Shown: positions 26,113 through 34,677 of the stretch, piece after piece
Position numbering within the stretch: position 1 is the stretch's first letter
Layout: every line of letters begins with the position of its first letter
Assembly: GCA_937890005.1 (NCBI GenBank)
Contig: CALBZA010000004.1
Span: forward strand, 124,001 to 188,000
From: an uncultured Verrucomicrobia subdivision 3 bacterium
Lineage (GTDB): Bacteria; Verrucomicrobiota; Verrucomicrobiia; Limisphaerales; DASXHY01
Direction: 5' to 3'
Length of the DNA stretch: 64,000 nucleotides
Program-made: the position numbers and the translations under genes
Notes under the pieces: generated by a model
Seen by the model: only the letters and a program-made list of their open reading frames with translations
The model's database searches: none
What the model was told of the DNA's origin: nothing

Positions 26113-27075
26113 TTAGTCGAAAGCGTGACCGGCGCAGCAAAGGACGTTCTTCACTTTGTGACGAACGAGATCCTTCACCATCTTGCGGGCAGGTCCGAGA
26201 TACTTGCGCGGATCGAATTCCTTCGGGTTTTCGACGAACACCTTGCGGATCGCGGCGGTCATGGCCATGCGCAGGTCGGTGTCGATGTTGACCTTCGTGC
26301 AGCCGACGCGGCGGGCCACTTCGATGTCGGATTCCGGCACGCCTTTGGTGTCGGGCATGTTTCCGCCGTATTTGTTGATGTCATCGGCCAGGTACTGCGG
26401 AACGCTGGAGGCTCCGTGCAGCACCAGCGGGTAGTCACCCATTCCGGCATCCATGAGCGCCTTCTTGATGAGCTTCAGGCGTTCGAGATCGAGATGCTGT
26501 TCGCCTTTGAACTTGTAGGCGCCGTGGCTGTTGCCGATCGCGATTGCGAGTGAGTCGCAGCCGGTTTCCTTGACGAACTTCACCGCCTCTTCGGGGTTCG
26601 TGTAATGGCCGCTGGTCGAGTGCGCGCCGCCTTCTTCGCCTTCGTCGAACTGAGCACCGACCAGGTGACCGAGTTCGGATTCCACGGAGCAGTTATGCTT
26701 GTGGGCGTATTCGACGACCTTGCGGGTGATTTCAACGTTCTTCTCGAATGGCTCGTGGCTGGCGTCGATCATGACGCTTGTGAAACCTTCATCGATGCAT
26801 TCCTTGCAGAGTTCGAAGGTATCGCCGTGGTCGAGATGGATGGCGATCGGAACCGTTGAAAGGCTGACGGCGGCTTCGATGAGTTTCTTGAGGTAAACCG
26901 GGTTGGCGTAGCTGCGGGCACCCTTGGAAATCTGGAGAATGAGCGGTGCTTTTTCCTCTTCGCAGGCTTCAACGATCGCCTGGATGAGTTCCATGTTGTT
27001 CACGTTGAATGCGCCGAGGGCGTATTTGCCCTTAAGCGCCTTGGCGAACAGGTCTTTCGTATGTGTCAGAGGCAT
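26113..27075 (-). CDS. fba: Class II fructose-bisphosphate aldolase
   Basis: Zinc-dependent aldolase of glycolysis and gluconeogenesis, 320 aa. Zinc ligands and signatures are visible: HLDHGDTFE, the SELGHLVG segment, GNSHGAYKF and LVLHGASSVP. NIDTDLRMA near residue 268 binds the substrate phosphate and identifies the DHAP-binding side. Monocistronic, with a terminator downstream and a TATAAT box upstream. Confidence 0.95.
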   Translation of the reverse strand: MPLTHTKDLFAKALKGKYALGAFNVNNMELIQAIVEACEEEKAPLILQISKGARSYANPVYLKKLIEAAVSLSTVPIAIHLDHGDTFELCKECIDEGFTSVMIDASHEPFEKNVEITRKVVEYAHKHNCSVESELGHLVGAQFDEGEEGGAHSTSGHYTNPEEAVKFVKETGCDSLAIAIGNSHGAYKFKGEQHLDLERLKLIKKALMDAGMGDYPLVLHGASSVPQYLADDINKYGGNMPDTKGVPESDIEVARRVGCTKVNIDTDLRMAMTAAIRKVFVENPKEFDPRKYLGPARKMVKDLVRHKVKNVLCCAGHAFD

Positions 27076-27120
27076 AATTCAATTTCAGGTTCAGGGACCG
27101 CTATCAACGCAGTCCGCGGG

Positions 27121-27126
27121 ATTATA
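27121..27126 (-). promoter_or_regulatory. Putative -10 box of the aldolase gene
   Basis: A perfect TATAAT on the minus strand, 46 bp upstream of the aldolase ATG. No good TTGACA-like -35 is found at 16-18 bp, so only the -10 is called. Confidence 0.35.
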
Positions 27127-27206
27127 AGAACGTCAGGTATTAAAGGAAGATAAATTCCTGATACGCCCGCCCTGCTTAATCAGCTTTTCTAACCGCCAGT
27201 GTCAGG

Positions 27207-28679
27207 TCAGGACTCCTTTTCGTCGCCCGCCAGCTTCCGATACAGCGTCGCCAGACTGACGCCGAGAACAAGCGCCGCCTTTTCCTTGTCGCCGCCGCAT
27301 TCCTCCATGACGCGAGCGAGATAAGCCACTTCCTGATCGCGCAGAAACGTTCTCAATGATTTCAAATCGCGCAGGGAACTTCCGGGTGCCGGTGGTTCAA
27401 CCTGACCTGAACCGGTTTTAGGTTCCGCAGGCTCTGCTTTCTTTTCAACGACCGGAAGCTCTGCCACCTCATTCGGATCGTCATTGTCCGTTTGAATGTT
27501 CAGTTTGCGCAGAATCGTCGGAGGCAGGTCCCGCAACCGGACAAATCCATTCTCGGCGAGCGTGACAGCCCGTTCGATGGCATTTTCCAGCTCGCGAACG
27601 TTTCCCGGCCAATCGTAGGCACAGAGAACCTCCATCGCACGCCGGCTCATCTGAATCGGCCCAGACGAACGCGACGCGCCTTTGCTGTCGAGGAAATGAG
27701 CCACCAGAAGCGGGATGTCGTCCAGTCGCTCACGCAATGGCGGAAGAGGAATGGCAATTACATTCAGCCGATAAAAGAGATCTTCGCGGAAGGTGCCTTC
27801 CTTGATCCTTTGCTCCAGCGGTTCGTTCGTGGCCGCAAGCACCCGCACATTGACGTAAACCGGAGTGTTGTCGCCCACTCGGCGCACCTCCCGTTCCTGA
27901 AGCACACGCAACAGGCGACTTTGGAGCAGGGGCGACATCGAACCGACTTCATCGAGGAAAATCGTTCCTCCGTCCGCCTCCTGAAAGAGGCCTTTCTTGT
28001 CATTGATCGCGCCGGTGAAAGCACCGCGCCGGTGACCGAACAGTTCCGATTCGAGGAGATTCTCGGGGAGCGCGCTGCAATTGATTGGAACGAAAGGAGC
28101 GAATTGCCTCCGGCTGTTGAAATGCAGCGCCCGGGCGACGAGTTCTTTGCCCGTGCCGCTTTCGCCGAAGATCAGAATGGTGCTTTCTGTGTCGGCGACG
28201 CGTTCCACCATCTTGAACACATCCTGCATCTTGGGAGATTTCCCGATGATCTGGCTGAAGTGATATTTCCTCTTCAGCTGTTTGCGGAGGAAGGCCGTTT
28301 CGGAAACCGCGGCGTTGTAAGAGAGCGCCCGTTGAACACAGAGGCGGAATTCTTCGATCTTGAACGGCTTTTCCAGATAGTCGAACGCGCCGGCCTTCAT
28401 GGCCTCCACCGCTGTTTCGATTGAGCCGAAGCCCGTGATCACAATAACCGTCGCCGGAGGAACCAGCGACCGCGCCTTCTGCACGATTTCCATGCCGTGC
28501 GGCTTGGACTTGTCGAGGTAAAGATCGGTGATGACGAGATCGGGATTGTGAGTCGGAATTGCCTCGGATGCGGCGGCAGCATTGGTGAACGGGAAAACCT
28601 CGTGTCCGTCGATGCGTAGCAATTCGCTGACGGTCTGCAGCATCGTCAACTCATCATCAACCAGAAAGACCCGGGCCAT
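27207..28679 (-). CDS. Sigma-54-dependent response regulator (NtrC family)
   Basis: 490 aa. Receiver domain 1 to about 120 with Asp8, Asp9, the phospho-acceptor Asp52 (VITDLYLD) and Lys in LEKPF. AAA+ domain about 145-385 with Walker A GESGTGKE, GAFTGA for sigma-54 contact, Walker B GTIFLDEVG and DWPGNVRELENA. The C-terminal Fis-type helix-turn-helix (KEKAALVLGVSLATLYRKL) binds DNA. It activates sigma-54 promoters. No histidine kinase is adjacent; the kinase at 60.3 kb is a possible but unproven partner. The GspF/PilC gene lies just upstream on the same strand, separated by a terminator. Confidence 0.93.
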   Translation of the reverse strand: MARVFLVDDELTMLQTVSELLRIDGHEVFPFTNAAAASEAIPTHNPDLVITDLYLDKSKPHGMEIVQKARSLVPPATVIVITGFGSIETAVEAMKAGAFDYLEKPFKIEEFRLCVQRALSYNAAVSETAFLRKQLKRKYHFSQIIGKSPKMQDVFKMVERVADTESTILIFGESGTGKELVARALHFNSRRQFAPFVPINCSALPENLLESELFGHRRGAFTGAINDKKGLFQEADGGTIFLDEVGSMSPLLQSRLLRVLQEREVRRVGDNTPVYVNVRVLAATNEPLEQRIKEGTFREDLFYRLNVIAIPLPPLRERLDDIPLLVAHFLDSKGASRSSGPIQMSRRAMEVLCAYDWPGNVRELENAIERAVTLAENGFVRLRDLPPTILRKLNIQTDNDDPNEVAELPVVEKKAEPAEPKTGSGQVEPPAPGSSLRDLKSLRTFLRDQEVAYLARVMEECGGDKEKAALVLGVSLATLYRKLAGDEKES

Positions 28680-28750
28680 CGAACGCAGCCTATGGATTCA
28701 GTTCAATTGCGGCAAGAACTGTCACTGCCCGGCTCCTCGAAGATTGAATG

Positions 28751-28788
28751 AAAACAGCCGGACGGAAATGTTCCGTCCGGCTGTATCG
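28751..28788 (-). terminator. Rho-independent terminator after the gspF/pilC gene
   Basis: A perfect 14-bp stem: ACAGCCGGACGGAA (28754-28767), 3-base loop, TTCCGTCCGGCTGT (28771-28784). On the minus strand it is followed by TTTTC. It separates the gspF/pilC-like gene from the regulator gene. Confidence 0.8.
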
Positions 28789-28801
28789 AAAGAGGGACTT
28801 T

Positions 28802-30013
28802 TTAGCGGTTCCCGCTGACGATCTCACTCATCTTGAAGATCGGCAGGAACATACAGATGACCATGCCACCCACGACAACGCCCAGGAAGACGATGAGGAT
28901 GGGTTCGATCAGCGAAGTGATACCCGAAAGAGTCGTTTCGATTTCTTCATCCAGAAAGTCCGAGATGCGTTCGAGCATGTTGTCGATTTTGCCGGTTTGC
29001 TCGCCTGCAGTGATCATGCGGATCACCATGCTCGGGAACACGGGATGTTTGGCCAGCGCGACAGAGATGCTTTCGCCACGTTCGATGTCGGCAGAAGCTT
29101 CGCGAATCGCCTGTTCCATGATCACGTTTCCGACCGTCTGGGAGACGATTTGCAGCACTTCCAGAATGGGAACGCCTGAACGAACCAGTGAAGCGAGCGT
29201 TCGGGTGAACCGCGCGAGACAAATCTTGTGAGCAATGACACCAAAGATTGGGAGCTTGATCCGTTTGGCATCCCAGAACTGGCGTCCGGCCTTTGTTTTG
29301 ATGAAGTAAAGCCAGGCATAAACGCCGCCGCCACCGCCCAGCATCAGGAGCAGGAAGTATTTCTTCACGATATTACTGAGCGAGATGAGGAACTGGGTGG
29401 GCGCAGGCAACTTGGCGCCGAATCCGGAGTAAATCTCGCCGAAAACCGGGATGACCTTCACCAGGAGGAAGATCGTGATGGCGATCGCAACCACCGTAAC
29501 CACTGTGGGATACATCATCGCCGACTTCACCTTTTTGCGCAGTCGGGCTGTGTTTTCCAGATAGGTGGCCAGTCGCGCGAGGATTTCCGCGAGCAAACCG
29601 CCTTTTTCACCGGCGGAAACCATTGCCACATAGAGGCGATTGAAAACTTTGGGGTGCTTCTGCAGCGCTTCGGAAAAACTGTCACCAGCCTCGACCCGGG
29701 CGCAAACGTCTTTGATCACGTCCCGCATGGCCTTGTTGGATGTCTGTTCCGCCAGCCCCTGCAGTGACTGAACCATTGCCAGACCGGCGTCGATCATGGT
29801 GGCCAGCTGGCGGGTAAAGATGACGAGGTCCTGCAACGCGACTTTGCCGCCCTGGGTTCTGCCTTTCTTGGCGACCTTCTCCTGAATGCTGACCACCAGG
29901 AGATTGCGGTTCAGGAGTGCGGCGATTGCCGCCTGTTCTGAGGCGGCGTCCACCGAACTCCGGATTTCTCTTCCGGAGGTTGTTTCACGAGCGACAAATG
30001 CAAATGAGGCCAT
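28802..30013 (-). CDS. Type II secretion / type IV pilus inner-membrane platform protein (GspF/PilC)
   Basis: 403-aa polytopic protein of the GspF/PilC family, which anchors the assembly ATPase and pseudopilin polymerisation at the inner membrane. Two T2SSF repeats are visible, each with a cytosolic helical bundle and hydrophobic helices: FTRQLATMIDAGLAMVQSL with VTVVAIAITIFLLVKVIPVF, then FTRTLASLVRSGVPILEVL with ILIVFLGVVVGGMVICMFLP. No pilin, GspE or GspG gene adjoins it, so it is an orphan in this window. Terminated by a strong hairpin downstream. Confidence 0.93.
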   Translation of the reverse strand: MASFAFVARETTSGREIRSSVDAASEQAAIAALLNRNLLVVSIQEKVAKKGRTQGGKVALQDLVIFTRQLATMIDAGLAMVQSLQGLAEQTSNKAMRDVIKDVCARVEAGDSFSEALQKHPKVFNRLYVAMVSAGEKGGLLAEILARLATYLENTARLRKKVKSAMMYPTVVTVVAIAITIFLLVKVIPVFGEIYSGFGAKLPAPTQFLISLSNIVKKYFLLLMLGGGGGVYAWLYFIKTKAGRQFWDAKRIKLPIFGVIAHKICLARFTRTLASLVRSGVPILEVLQIVSQTVGNVIMEQAIREASADIERGESISVALAKHPVFPSMVIRMITAGEQTGKIDNMLERISDFLDEEIETTLSGITSLIEPILIVFLGVVVGGMVICMFLPIFKMSEIVSGNR

Positions 30014-30264
30014 AGCTCAGTCTTCTAACAGTTCGGATGCCAATTCTTCCGCTTGAGCCAGTTCTTATTTGGCCGCGGCGGCTTTTGGTGGATTCAGCAG
30101 CGGTCGTTCCAGGAATTGGAAGGAAGGAATGCCGACTCCGCCTTTGGCAGACGTTGAAATCGGCTTTCAAATTGCCTTGCTGTGATACAGCCGCTGCACA
30201 CAAACAGGATTCATATCCCCGCTGCTCACGGGGCTTTTCTTCACTTCCGCCGTCAAAAAACTAG

Positions 30265-30293
30265 TTGTCAAAGGTAGGCGGTTTACCTATCAA
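30265..30293 (+). promoter_or_regulatory. Putative porin promoter with an operator-like dyad in its spacer
   Basis: TTGTCA (30265-30270), a 17-bp spacer and TATCAA (30288-30293). The spacer contains AGGTA-N7-TACCT (30272-30288), an inverted repeat placed where a repressor or MerR-like protein could bind. The predicted leader is about 110 nt. Confidence 0.4.
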
Positions 30294-30319
30294 TGCCGCA
30301 ATTGCACCCGTTCGGTGCT

Positions 30320-30342
30320 GGGATAAAACCGTTTTTTATCCC
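30320..30342 (+). promoter_or_regulatory. Perfect stem-loop in the porin leader
   Basis: GGGATAAAA (30320-30328), a 5-base loop, then TTTTATCCC (30334-30342). It lies 65 bp upstream of the porin ATG, in the predicted 5' leader. It could affect mRNA stability or bind a protein; nothing direct shows which. Confidence 0.4.
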
Positions 30343-30407
30343 TAGTCTGTCGTGTGTGTACGGCCTCAACAACTGTGCACTGTAGCAACAACTAACTGGA
30401 GGAACTA

Positions 30408-31676
30408 ATGAAGTTTGATAAATGGACAATGAGTCTGGCCGCCCTCGGCGTCGTCAGCCTCGCCTCTGCTGCAAAAGCAGAAGACACAATCAGTTCGGTA
30501 TCGAGTGCCGTGGCCGGCACCACCCTTAGCGGGTACGTTGATACCTCGGCGCACTGGAACATCGGCTCCGGAAATGCCTTCGTTCCTGGCTACGCTTTCA
30601 ACACGCCTTCCAAGGCCGATGGCTTCAATCTGAATGCCGTCAAGGTCACTCTGGAAAAGGCGCTGGATGAGAGCGAATGGGCTTCTGGCTATCGTTTCGA
30701 CGCCATGTTCGGCCCGGATGCGAACTTCCTGGGCACGAGCGCCCTCGGCGGCCTCATCGGTTCGGATTTCGCCATCCGCCAGGCGTATGTCGCCCTGCGC
30801 ACGCCGATCGGAAACGGTATCGACTGGAAGATCGGTGTGTTTGACACCGTCGTCGGATACGAATCCATCGACGCGGTAAACAACCCGAATTACACCCGTT
30901 CTTACGGCTTCTCCCTGGAACCGACCACCCACACGGGTATCCTCGGAACCTACCGTGTTTCTGAAGCCCTGAGCATCGCTGCTGGCGTGGCCAATACCAC
31001 GGGACCGATCATCGGTGGAGCAAACATCGGTGGCAGCCTGGTCGGTGTTTCCACCGGCAAAGCCCATCCGTATCGTGCCGAGTCATACAAGACTTACATG
31101 GGCTCGATCTCGTTGACCGCTCCGGAAAGCTGGGGATTCCTCTCGGGATCGACGCTTTACGGCGGCGTGGTTAACGGCTTTGACGGAGGCGCAGTCACGG
31201 TGGGTAATCGCCTGAACCTCTTCGCGGGCGCTACCATTGCTACGCCTGTGAGCGGTCTCCGCCTGGGTGTTGCCTATGATTATCTCGGCGTGCCTCATCA
31301 GACCCTCGCCGGCCAGGAAGTCAGCGCCTCGTGGGCAAATGCTCTTGGCACCTACGTTTCGTTCCAAGCCACCGAGAAGCTCAGCCTCCACGGTCGCGGC
31401 GAATACGTCTGGGCTGAAGCAGGCGACGGAATGGCTCTTACCGGAACGGTGCAGTACGACCTCTGGAAGAATGTCCTGAGCCGTCTTGAAATTCGTTGGG
31501 ACCGCTCGCTGGATGGCAGCCGTCCTTACGGTGGCCGTCAGCAGCCTGCGGGTGACCTCGGTGGCGACATCGGGTTCATCAACGCTGGCCTCGGCGGACC
31601 TGGCATTTTCGGATCGGACGCCGGCGGACAACGCAACGCCGTCCTGATCGCTGCGAACATCATCTATCGCTTCTAA
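30408..31676 (+). CDS. Outer-membrane beta-barrel porin
   Basis: 422-aa exported protein. Signal peptide: MKFDKWTMSLAALGVVSLAS, cleaved around AKA-ED. The mature part consists of alternating amphipathic strands rich in Gly, Tyr and Ser (for example TLSGYVDTSAHWNI, SLHGRGEYVWAE) and ends IIYRF, the aromatic C terminus recognised by BamA. It fits the BBP2/OmpL-like porin type. The substrate is unknown. A near-consensus ribosome-binding site and a strong terminator suggest high expression. Confidence 0.88.
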   Translation: MKFDKWTMSLAALGVVSLASAAKAEDTISSVSSAVAGTTLSGYVDTSAHWNIGSGNAFVPGYAFNTPSKADGFNLNAVKVTLEKALDESEWASGYRFDAMFGPDANFLGTSALGGLIGSDFAIRQAYVALRTPIGNGIDWKIGVFDTVVGYESIDAVNNPNYTRSYGFSLEPTTHTGILGTYRVSEALSIAAGVANTTGPIIGGANIGGSLVGVSTGKAHPYRAESYKTYMGSISLTAPESWGFLSGSTLYGGVVNGFDGGAVTVGNRLNLFAGATIATPVSGLRLGVAYDYLGVPHQTLAGQEVSASWANALGTYVSFQATEKLSLHGRGEYVWAEAGDGMALTGTVQYDLWKNVLSRLEIRWDRSLDGSRPYGGRQQPAGDLGGDIGFINAGLGGPGIFGSDAGGQRNAVLIAANIIYRF

Positions 31677-31699
31677 TAGCCGATAGCTTCGTTCTTACA

Positions 31700-31728
31700 C
31701 CCCTTCAGGTTCGCCTGAAGGGGTTTTT
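31700..31728 (+). terminator. Rho-independent terminator of the porin gene
   Basis: CCCCTTCAGG, a TTCG tetraloop and CCTGAAGGGG (31700-31723), followed by TTTTT. It lies 24 bp after the porin stop. Confidence 0.92.
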
Positions 31729-31795
31729 CCATGTCGTGATCCAAAGGGATCACAAATTCACTACTCCCGCCAACCGTAGAAGCGACTATTTCGAT

Positions 31796-31842
31796 TTAGA
31801 ATTATTCCAAGTATTGACTTATTTATAGTGCGCACTTAGTTT
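31796..31842 (+). promoter_or_regulatory. Fur/PerR-like box and promoter of the fur-type gene
   Basis: TTAGAAT-T-ATTCCAA (31796-31810) is a 7-1-7 dyad that agrees with the PerR/Fur-type consensus TTATAAT-N-ATTATAA at 11 of 14 fixed positions. It ends 3 bases before TTGACT (31814-31819), which is 17 bp from TAGTTT (31837-31842). The gene starts 20 bp further on. Autoregulation is the natural reading. Confidence 0.5.
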
Positions 31843-31862
31843 CTCGCGTCGTTTCGTCTCGG

Positions 31863-32297
31863 ATGAACAAGTCAGAAGACAAGTCACTTAATGCACGCCT
31901 CGCGACCAGCGGTTTCCGCTTCACGCCGCAGCGGCAGGAGGTCTATGACGTTCTGCTCGAAAAGCGGGATCATCCGACAGCCGAAGAAGTTTTCATCCGC
32001 GCCAAACGGCGAATGCCGGAAATTTCCATGGCCACGGTTTACAACTGCCTGGACGCCCTGGTGCAGTCGGGACTCGCGCGCCAGGTCACGGTCGATCGCG
32101 GGGCAGCGCGGTTCTGTCCGAACATGCAGGAACATTGTCATTTTTTCTGCGACACCTGCCACGGAGTATTCGACATCGATTTGTCGGGAGAAACTTCAGC
32201 CGTGGCTTTGCCGCCGAAGTTCAAGGCGACACGATTTGAGATTGCCATCCACGGGAAATGCCCGGCCTGTTCCGGGAAATCCGACCCGAACGGTTGA
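31863..32297 (+). CDS. Fur-family metalloregulator
   Basis: 144-aa Fur/PerR-type repressor. The N-terminal winged helix (residues about 10-85) includes FRFTPQRQEVYDVLLE and ISMATVYNCLDALVQSGL. The C-terminal dimerisation and metal domain contains EHCHFFCDTCHGVFDID and ends with CPAC; the two CxxC pairs make the structural zinc site. Fur, PerR and Zur cannot be told apart from sequence alone. The gene lies 42 bp upstream of sufB, so it probably senses iron or peroxide and controls Fe-S cluster assembly along with itself. Confidence 0.92.
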   Translation: MNKSEDKSLNARLATSGFRFTPQRQEVYDVLLEKRDHPTAEEVFIRAKRRMPEISMATVYNCLDALVQSGLARQVTVDRGAARFCPNMQEHCHFFCDTCHGVFDIDLSGETSAVALPPKFKATRFEIAIHGKCPACSGKSDPNG

Positions 32298-32339
32298 CAT
32301 CCCGCAGTATTAACAGAGGATTACACTTTCGTTTTCGAA

Positions 32340-33788
32340 ATGAGCACAGCAACTGAGACAATCGAGGGATTGGTAAAGCAGGAGTATAAATACGGTTTCG
32401 TCACCGATGTCGAAACCGAATCGGCTCCTCCGGGATTGAATGAAGACACAATCCGCCTGATTTCTGCGAAGAAGAAGGAACCGGAGTGGCTGACGGAATA
32501 TCGTCTCAAAGCCTATCGCCACTGGCTCACGCTCAAGGAACCGACCTGGCAGTTCGTGAAGTATCCGCCGGTTGATTTCCAGGACATCACCTACTACGTC
32601 GCTCCGAAACAGAAAACCGACGGTCCGAAAAGCCTGGACGAAGTCGATCCCAAGCTGCTCGAAACCTACGAAAAGCTTGGTATTCCGTTGCGCGAACGTG
32701 AACGCCTGGCTGGCGTGGCTGTGGACGCGGTGTTTGATAGCGTTTCGGTCGGCACCACGTATCGCGATCAACTCGCAGCGAAGGGAATCATCTTCTGCTC
32801 GTTCAGTGAGGCAGTTCAGGAACATCCCGATCTCGTGAAGAAGTATCTGGGAATGGTGGTTCCATACACGGACAACTATTACGCCGCGCTCAATGCCGCC
32901 GTCTTCAGCGACGGTTCATTCTGCTACATCCCGAAAGGCGTCCGTTGTCCGATGGAGCTGTCCACCTATTTCCGCATCAACGCGGCGAAGTCCGGTCAGT
33001 TCGAACGCACATTGATTGTCGCGGATGAAGGTTCTTACGTCAGCTATCTCGAAGGCTGCACGGCACCGATGCGCGATGAAAACCAGCTGCACGCCGCTGT
33101 GGTGGAACTGATCGCAATGGACAACGCCGAGATCAAATACTCAACAGTCCAGAACTGGTATCCGGGCGACGAACAGGGTCGTGGCGGCATCTACAATTTC
33201 GTAACCAAACGCGGTCTTTGCAAAGGCCGGAAATCGAAGATCTCCTGGACGCAGGTCGAAACCGGTTCCGCGATCACCTGGAAATATCCGAGCTGCATCC
33301 TTCAGGGCGATGATTCTGTCGGGGAATTCTATTCCGTCGCTGTTGTGAACAACATGCAGCAGGCGGACACGGGCACGAAGATGGTCCACATCGGCAAGAA
33401 CACCCGGAGCACGATCGTGTCGAAGGGCATCTCCGCCGGCAAAGGTCAGAATAGCTACCGCGGTCTGGTCAAGATTCAGAAGAGCGCCACGAACGCGCGG
33501 AACTTCTCCCAGTGCGATTCGATGCTGATCGGAAATCGATGCGGCGCACACACGTTCCCCTACATCGAAGTGAAGAACACCTCTTCCTCTGTGGAACATG
33601 AAGCAACGACCTCCAAGATCGGCGAGGACCAGATCTTCTATTGCAACCAGCGTGGACTTTCCACTCAGGACGCCGTGAACATGATCGTGAACGGCTTCTG
33701 CAAGGAAGTCTTCAAGGAGCTGCCGATGGAATTCGCCGTCGAAGCCCAGAAACTCCTCGGCGTGAGCCTCGAAGGGAGCGTCGGCTGA
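32340..33788 (+). CDS. sufB: Fe-S cluster assembly protein SufB
   Basis: Scaffold subunit of the SufBCD complex, which builds Fe-S clusters under stress or iron limitation. 482 aa, full-length SufB. Typical segments are YKYGFVTDVETESAPPGL near the N terminus and the beta-helix core with SYLEGCTAP, TVQNWYPGD and GAHTFPYIEVKN. The conserved C-terminal stretch EHEATTSKIGEDQIFYCNQRG is intact. It sits between the Fur-type regulator and sufC. sufD and sufS do not follow. Confidence 0.97.
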   Translation: MSTATETIEGLVKQEYKYGFVTDVETESAPPGLNEDTIRLISAKKKEPEWLTEYRLKAYRHWLTLKEPTWQFVKYPPVDFQDITYYVAPKQKTDGPKSLDEVDPKLLETYEKLGIPLRERERLAGVAVDAVFDSVSVGTTYRDQLAAKGIIFCSFSEAVQEHPDLVKKYLGMVVPYTDNYYAALNAAVFSDGSFCYIPKGVRCPMELSTYFRINAAKSGQFERTLIVADEGSYVSYLEGCTAPMRDENQLHAAVVELIAMDNAEIKYSTVQNWYPGDEQGRGGIYNFVTKRGLCKGRKSKISWTQVETGSAITWKYPSCILQGDDSVGEFYSVAVVNNMQQADTGTKMVHIGKNTRSTIVSKGISAGKGQNSYRGLVKIQKSATNARNFSQCDSMLIGNRCGAHTFPYIEVKNTSSSVEHEATTSKIGEDQIFYCNQRGLSTQDAVNMIVNGFCKEVFKELPMEFAVEAQKLLGVSLEGSVG

Positions 33789-33796
33789 ACCAATAG

Positions 33797-33880
33797 CGAG
33801 CCACGGATTGAACACGGAAGAGACACGGATGGCGATTTTCTGAATCTGTGTTTCATCTGTAAAATCTGTGGCCAAAGAAA
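33797..33880. repeat. Intergenic CCACGGAT/ATCTGTGG imperfect palindrome
   Basis: Between sufB and sufC. The left arm has CCACGGATTGAACACGG and then ACACGGAT; the right arm has ATCTGTGTTTCATCTGT and then ATCTGTGG. The arms are imperfect reverse complements, and each is a chain of ACGGA- or CTGTG-type units. I recall this kind of element in intergenic regions of Verrucomicrobiota and other genomes; its role is unknown. Confidence 0.6.
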
Positions 33881-33888
33881 GTTTTGAA

Positions 33889-34659
33889 ATGAGCAACTCA
33901 ATTCTTGAAATCAAAAACCTCAGCGCGGGCGTTGAGGGAAAGCAAATCCTGAAGGGCGTCAGCCTCACCATCAATCCCGGCGAAGTGCACGCCGTCATGG
34001 GCCCGAACGGCAGCGGCAAAAGCACGCTCGCAGCCGTCCTCGCCGGACGTGAAGGCTACGACATCACCGGTGGCGAAGTGATCTACAACGGCAAGGACCT
34101 GCTGGATCTCGATCCGGAGGAACGCGCGCGCGAAGGATTGTTCCTCGCATTCCAGTATCCCGTCGAAATTCCCGGTGTGAACAGCACCTACTTCCTCAAA
34201 GCCGCACTCAACGAAGTCCGCAAGCACAAGGGCCTGCCTGAACTCGACGCGATCGAGTTTCTGAACCTGGTGAAGGACAAGATGAAGCTTCTCGAACTGA
34301 AGGACGATCTCCTGAAGCGATCGGTCAACGAAGGTTTCTCTGGAGGCGAAAAGAAACGCGCTGAGATCTTCCAGATGGCTGTTCTCGAACCGAAACTTGC
34401 AATCCTCGACGAAACCGATTCCGGCCTCGACATCGACGCGCTGAAGATCGTTTCCGAGGGCGTGAACAAGTTGAAGCGCGCGGACAACGCCCAACTCGTC
34501 ATCACACACTATCAACGTCTGCTGAACTACATCGTTCCGGATTTCGTCCACGTGCTCGTGGATGGTCGCATCGTGAAGACCGGTGACAAGAAGCTTGCGC
34601 TCGAACTCGAATCCAAGGGTTACGACTGGATTCTCAAGGGCCAGGCAGTTCCCGCCTGA
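33889..34659 (+). CDS. sufC: Fe-S cluster assembly ATPase SufC
   Basis: Cytosolic ABC-type ATPase that drives the SufBCD scaffold. 256 aa from the ATG at 33889; a GTG seven codons upstream is possible. Walker A is GPNGSGKST, the ABC signature appears as FSGGEKKR, Walker B is LAILDETDSGLD, and the SufC-specific SVNEGFSGGEKKRAEI segment is intact. There are no membrane segments. It is separated from sufB by a 100-bp palindromic repeat and followed by a terminator. Confidence 0.97.
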   Translation: MSNSILEIKNLSAGVEGKQILKGVSLTINPGEVHAVMGPNGSGKSTLAAVLAGREGYDITGGEVIYNGKDLLDLDPEERAREGLFLAFQYPVEIPGVNSTYFLKAALNEVRKHKGLPELDAIEFLNLVKDKMKLLELKDDLLKRSVNEGFSGGEKKRAEIFQMAVLEPKLAILDETDSGLDIDALKIVSEGVNKLKRADNAQLVITHYQRLLNYIVPDFVHVLVDGRIVKTGDKKLALELESKGYDWILKGQAVPA

Positions 34660-34677
34660 CATCATTTTGATTCAAGC

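Larger units (their letters stand above)
30014..30407. other. Intergenic region between divergent gspF/pilC and porin genes
   Basis: 394 bp. The gspF-proximal half shows no credible gene or motif. The porin-proximal half holds a promoter candidate, a dyad within its spacer, a perfect hairpin and a strong Shine-Dalgarno (GGAGGAA, ending 4 bases before the porin ATG). Confidence 0.6.

Noticed and set aside
31736..31753. GTGATCC-AAAG-GGATCAC inverted repeat after the porin terminator
   Set aside because: Lies between a terminator and a promoter, no link to a known regulator; not strong enough to call as an operator.
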